64,000 bases of DNA from Seongchinamella sediminis (GTDB taxonomy: Bacteria; Pseudomonadota; Gammaproteobacteria; Pseudomonadales; Halieaceae), in assembly GCF_003457605.1 (NCBI RefSeq), contig NZ_QRAN01000003.1, positions 1-64,000 of the forward strand. Reading direction: 5' to 3'. The stretch's first letter is position 1. Each line of letters begins with the position of its first letter. Both the position numbers and the translations under genes were made by a program. The notes beneath the pieces are model-generated. The model saw only the letters and a program-made list of their open reading frames with translations, did not search any database and was not told the origin of the DNA. Positions 60,849 through 64,000 of this stretch are shown piece by piece.

Positions 60849-62240
60849 TCAGCGATAGTCAGCGTCTGAATTCGCTGCCAGGTAAATGAACGAGGCCCAG
60901 GCCGCCACATTGTGGGCGATATCGGCGGGATCGATTTTGTCCAGGGTGTCGTTGGGCGTGTGGTGCAGGTCAAAATAGTCCCAGCCGTTCTGCTTGAGCC
61001 CGACCACCGGCACCCCGGCCTCGCGGAGGTACTTCATGTCCGGGCCACCGCTGGCGTTGTTACCGCCGGGGGCCGCCCCGAGGCTGCGGACGACACTGCC
61101 CAGGGCCTGGGCGGCCTCTATCTTGTCCTCGGCGACGTTGGTTTCAAAACGCCAGATGCGCCCCGCGCCAAAATCCGACTCCGAGGCAACTATGTGCTGG
61201 TCCAGGTCGTCGGCATGGGCCACGGCATAGGCCTGGGCGCCCACCAGCCCCACTTCCTCTGCGCCGAACAGTACCACCCGCACCGTGCGCCGGGGCCCCT
61301 CGGGCTGGGCGTCCATCACCCGCTTGGCGGCGGCCACCACGATGCCCACGCCGGCCCCGTCGTCGACGGCGCCGGTGCCCAGGTCCCAGGAATCCAGGTG
61401 GGCCCCGACCAGGACAATTTCATCGGCCGCTTCAGTGCCCGGGATTTCGGCGATGACATTGCCGGACATACCCGCCGGGCGCTGTTGCGGGGTCAATACC
61501 AGACGCAGGGTGACGCTCTCCCCCGCGGCGAGGATGCGCTGCAGCTGGTCGGCGTCCGGCGCTGACAGGGCCGCTGCCGGCACCCCGCGGTCGGCGCCGC
61601 CCTCGGTCAGGCGGCGCATCTGCCCGGTGTGGGCAAAGCGGTGTTTACTGGTGCCCACGGAACGGATCAGCACGGCTGCCGCACCCTTTTCCTCAGCGAT
61701 GTAGGCCGCAGCACGGCGCTTGCCGGCGGCCACGCCATAACCGGAGCCGTCCTGGCTGCGGGTCATGACTTCATCGACGAATACTATCTTGCCCTTCAGG
61801 TTTTCCGCCGGCGCCGCGCGCAACTGCGCCAGTGAGGCAAAGGAGGCCACTTCCCCTTCGACACCGTCCGGGCCGGTCGCGGTGCTTCCCCCCAGTGCGC
61901 TGATCACCAGCGGCTGGGGATAGGGGGCAGTGATTTGCGCCCACTCTACGCCGCGCTCCCACACCGGCAGTTCAAAGGGTTCCACCCGGACCTTGCTGAA
62001 CCCCAGTGCCCTGAGTTTTTCCACCGCCCATTGCCTGGCCCGCTCCTCGGCCTCGGTGCCGGCGAGGCGGGGGCCGACTTCGGTGGTCAGCGACGCTACC
62101 AGCGAGTAGCCCAGGGTGTCCTCCAGCGCGGCACTGGCCAGCGCTGCCGCGCGCTGTTCCAGGCGGGGATTGATTGACTGGGCCAGGACGAAACTGGCAC
62201 TGAAGAGGAAAGTGAGGGCGAGCGGCAGACGGATGGACAA
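60849..62240 (-). CDS. secreted M28 family metallopeptidase
   Basis: A 463-residue exported zinc aminopeptidase or carboxypeptidase. The TTG start at 62240 has GGAG nine bases upstream and yields a signal peptide ending VLAQS (about residue 20); a longer open frame adds an implausible Cys-rich prefix. The zinc site is complete: GAHLDSWD (His, Asp), FGAEEVGLVG (two Glu), SESDFG (Asp) and a C-terminal FDLHHTPNDT (His). A PA-type insert (about 145-220) precedes it. It degrades peptides in the periplasm or medium. Confidence 0.92.
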   Translation of the reverse strand: MSIRLPLALTFLFSASFVLAQSINPRLEQRAAALASAALEDTLGYSLVASLTTEVGPRLAGTEAEERARQWAVEKLRALGFSKVRVEPFELPVWERGVEWAQITAPYPQPLVISALGGSTATGPDGVEGEVASFASLAQLRAAPAENLKGKIVFVDEVMTRSQDGSGYGVAAGKRRAAAYIAEEKGAAAVLIRSVGTSKHRFAHTGQMRRLTEGGADRGVPAAALSAPDADQLQRILAAGESVTLRLVLTPQQRPAGMSGNVIAEIPGTEAADEIVLVGAHLDSWDLGTGAVDDGAGVGIVVAAAKRVMDAQPEGPRRTVRVVLFGAEEVGLVGAQAYAVAHADDLDQHIVASESDFGAGRIWRFETNVAEDKIEAAQALGSVVRSLGAAPGGNNASGGPDMKYLREAGVPVVGLKQNGWDYFDLHHTPNDTLDKIDPADIAHNVAAWASFIYLAANSDADYR

Positions 62241-62306
62241 GGCGGTGATCTCCAGGGGGAAAACCGCGAGTGTACCGGGAAGTCGTGAGCAGCGACATGT
62301 ACAGTT

Positions 62307-62337
62307 TGCAGACACTGGGCGTATACTGCCTGCAGAC
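62307..62337 (+). repeat. TGCAGAC direct repeats upstream of WYL regulator
   Basis: Two copies of TGCAGAC at 62307-62313 and 62331-62337 (24 bases apart) in the 114-base region shared by the M28 peptidase and WYL regulator genes. A -10-like TATACT (62322-62327) lies between them. They could be operator half-sites for the WYL protein. Confidence 0.4.
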
Positions 62338-62354
62338 TGACACCGGGACACACC

Positions 62355-63230
62355 ATGAGCGAACTCGCCCCTGCCAAATGGCCCTTCCGCTGGGATCTCC
62401 TGTTGCGCTACCGCTACATCGAGACTATCGCCCTGTGGGAAGGCCGCTTAACCACCCGCCATCTCTGCGACACCTTTGGCATCGGCCGCCAGCAGGCGAG
62501 CAAGGACATCAACACCTACCTGCGCGAGGTGGGGGTTGGCAACCTGGAGTACGACAAGTATCTCAAGGGCTACAAGCCCAGCGCCGATTTCCAGCCCCGG
62601 GTAACCCGGGGACTGGCGGACGAGTACCTGCACCTGATGGCGCGCAACAACGAACTGATGACCATGTTCGAGTCCCTGGCCCTCAATGTCAGCAACGTGG
62701 AAGTCCTGAGTCATCCGGTGCGCGATGTCCACCCCGAGGTGCTGCGCCCGATCATGCAGGCGGCCCGGCAGCAGAAGCGCCTCGACTGTGACTACGTGTC
62801 CCTCAACCACCCCGACCGGGAAGGCCGGATCATCGTCCCTCACACGCTGGTCTACACCGGCCTGCGCTGGCATGTTCGCGCCTGGTGCGAGAAAAACCGG
62901 GAATACCGCGACTTTGTCCTCAGCCGCTTCCGCGACACGCCGGAGATCATGGACGAGTCGGAGCACGGTATCGACGGCGACCGCGAATGGAACACCGAGG
63001 CGACCATTGTCATCACCCCGGACCCGAGACTCGCGCCCGAGCAGCAGGAGGTCATCGAGATCGATTACGGTATGAGCGCCGGCGCCCTGCGTATCACGAC
63101 CCGCGGCAAACTGGTGCCCTATGCCCTGCGCCTGTTGCACATCAACCCGCGGGAATCCCTGGAGGATCCGATGGCCCAGCAAATCGTGGTGGCCAACCGG
63201 GACGACCTGGAACCCTGGCTGTTTGGATAA
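62355..63230 (+). CDS. WYL-domain transcriptional regulator, BrxR/CapW-like
   Basis: A 291-residue regulator in the layout of BrxR/CapW repressors. An N-terminal winged helix (about 1-95) includes LWEGRLTTRHLCDTFG, the recognition helix IGRQQASKDINTY and the NLEYDKYLKGYKPSADF wing. It is followed by a WYL ligand-sensing domain (about 120-200; YTGLRWHVRAWCEKNREYRDF) and a C-terminal dimerisation domain. Such proteins often control phage-defence operons by sensing a ligand through WYL. Here it is followed after 4 bases by a YkvA-like gene and then a methyltransferase. Any link to defence is inference. Confidence 0.85.
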   Translation: MSELAPAKWPFRWDLLLRYRYIETIALWEGRLTTRHLCDTFGIGRQQASKDINTYLREVGVGNLEYDKYLKGYKPSADFQPRVTRGLADEYLHLMARNNELMTMFESLALNVSNVEVLSHPVRDVHPEVLRPIMQAARQQKRLDCDYVSLNHPDREGRIIVPHTLVYTGLRWHVRAWCEKNREYRDFVLSRFRDTPEIMDESEHGIDGDREWNTEATIVITPDPRLAPEQQEVIEIDYGMSAGALRITTRGKLVPYALRLLHINPRESLEDPMAQQIVVANRDDLEPWLFG

Positions 63231-63234
63231 GGAT

Positions 63235-63606
63235 ATGACTGACAACAACGAGTACCAAAACGCGTTCAGTGAGCAGGGCTTCCGGGACAAGCTGAAGCGC
63301 TATGCCCGCACGGCCGGCCGCGAGGTGGTGGAAAAGGCCCTGCTGCTCTATTACGCGATGCAGGAGGAAAAGGCGCCGGCCTGGGCCAAGGCGACCATTG
63401 CCGGAGCCCTCGGATATTTCATTGTGCCGCTGGATGCCATTGCCGACCTGACCCCCGCCGTGGGTTACGCCGATGACCTCGGCGTGCTGGCCCTGGCGAT
63501 TGCCGCCGTTGCCACCTACATCAACGACGATGTGCGGGCCAAAACCGCCGCCCGGCTCGACCAGTGGTTCGGCCCCCGCAGCGACAACGGGACAGGGGAT
63601 GACTGA
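63235..63606 (+). CDS. YkvA/DUF1232 family membrane protein
   Basis: A 123-residue YkvA-like protein with the DUF1232 core: a hydrophobic segment (about 50-65; GALGYFIVPLDAIADLTPAVG) with the conserved PLDAIADL...GYADD pattern (about 60-80), and a second hydrophobic stretch (about 80-95). It is probably membrane-associated; no activity is known. It is 4 bases after the WYL regulator and overlaps the next start by 8 bases, so the three genes look cotranscribed. Confidence 0.88.
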   Translation: MTDNNEYQNAFSEQGFRDKLKRYARTAGREVVEKALLLYYAMQEEKAPAWAKATIAGALGYFIVPLDAIADLTPAVGYADDLGVLALAIAAVATYINDDVRAKTAARLDQWFGPRSDNGTGDD

Positions 63607-64000
63607 ACTTGACATGCTTATGGACCTGCATCGGCGGCAGGCGCGCCAGGGTCCCGGTAGCGACTACCACAGCCTGCTCGCCCTGCAGTTGAGCGGCTTG
63701 ACGCCCTCCGCCGACCTGCGGGTGGCCGATATCGGCTGCGGCACCGGCGCCAGTACCCTGGCCCTGGCCGGCGCCCTGCCCGCTAGCATCACCGCGGTGG
63801 ATTTTCTTCCGGGCTTTATCGACGAGTTGCGGCTTCGGGCCGACGCCGCGGGGCTGGATCAGCGCATCCGGCCCGGCATCGCGGATATGAACGCCCTGCC
63901 TTTCGCCGATGGAAAGTTCGACCTGCTCTGGTCGGAAGGCGCCATTTACAGTATGGGGTTCAGCAGGGGCCTGGCCAGATGGCGCCGCTTCCTCAGGCCC
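63599..64000 (+). CDS. SAM-dependent methyltransferase (partial)
   Basis: Only the first 134 codons lie in the window; the gene runs off the right edge. It is a class I SAM methyltransferase: motif I is VADIGCGTGAS (about 43-53), an acidic loop AVDFLPG follows, motif DMNALPFADGKFDLL (about 96-110) fits the SAM-adenine and motif IV region, and SEGAIYSMGF comes next. Target unknown. The ATG at 63599 overlaps the 3' end of the YkvA-like gene by 8 bases. Confidence 0.88.
   Translation, partial: MTELDMLMDLHRRQARQGPGSDYHSLLALQLSGLTPSADLRVADIGCGTGASTLALAGALPASITAVDFLPGFIDELRLRADAAGLDQRIRPGIADMNALPFADGKFDLLWSEGAIYSMGFSRGLARWRRFLRP

Overview
The window looks like one contiguous piece of a high-GC, didermic, respiratory gammaproteobacterial chromosome. 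Supporting signs are the smc-zipA-ligA order, a full ccmABCDEFGHI cytochrome c maturation operon, a PhoBR-Pst system with Pho boxes, HrpB, TtcA, YgiQ, a TonB-dependent receptor of the kind common in marine Cellvibrionales-like bacteria, and fatty-acid enzymes (acyl-CoA dehydrogenase, SDR, several acyltransferases). A marine Halieaceae/Cellvibrionales relative is my best guess; this is inference from gene content, not a phylogeny. No rRNA, CRISPR, insertion sequence or prophage was seen. No gap between genes exceeds about 240 bases, so coding density is very high and many genes overlap.

Layout. 176-2215: a divergent ABC1/AarF kinase. 2370-6265: YciI protein, a LysR regulator divergent from an acyl-CoA dehydrogenase-SDR pair, and an unrecognised 139-residue protein. 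6350-6425: tRNA-Glu. 6578-15669 (all minus strand): the phosphate block, transcribed phoB-phoR-phoU, then pstS-pstC-pstA-pstB, then an outer-membrane porin; Pho-box repeats precede phoB, pstS and the porin. 15832-20530: a korC-like/korA/korB operon for an NAD(P)-linked 2-oxoacid:ferredoxin oxidoreductase. 20717-27776: smc-zipA-ligA-lipoprotein. 27937-35729: ttcA-ccmABCDEFGHI, with ccmA apparently starting at CTG. 35969-43736: mdh, TetR, ybbP-ybbA, tesA-bioA, and a voltage-gated K+ channel. 43736-53582: TonB receptor, YgiQ, ZntB-like transporter, HrpB and a HAD-acyltransferase fusion. 53583-58236: nifJ followed by a DHOD-like protein that has lost the dihydroorotate-binding motif. 58456-64000: a DGAT2/PES-like acyltransferase, MATE exporter, M28 peptidase, and a BrxR/CapW-like WYL regulator heading an operon (YkvA-like protein, methyltransferase) that runs off the right edge.

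How the parts fit. The phosphate block is a self-contained sensing and uptake unit (porin, periplasmic binding protein, ABC transporter, PhoU, PhoR, PhoB). Two ferredoxin-linked 2-oxoacid oxidoreductases (KorAB plus a GltD-like flavoprotein, and NifJ) suggest low-potential electron supply in an organism that otherwise looks respiratory. The points most worth following are the DHOD-like partner of NifJ, the Kor flavoprotein, the WYL regulator operon at the edge, the CTG start of ccmA, and the shared start (CATG) and shared stop (CTAG) at the two ends of ybbA-ybbP.
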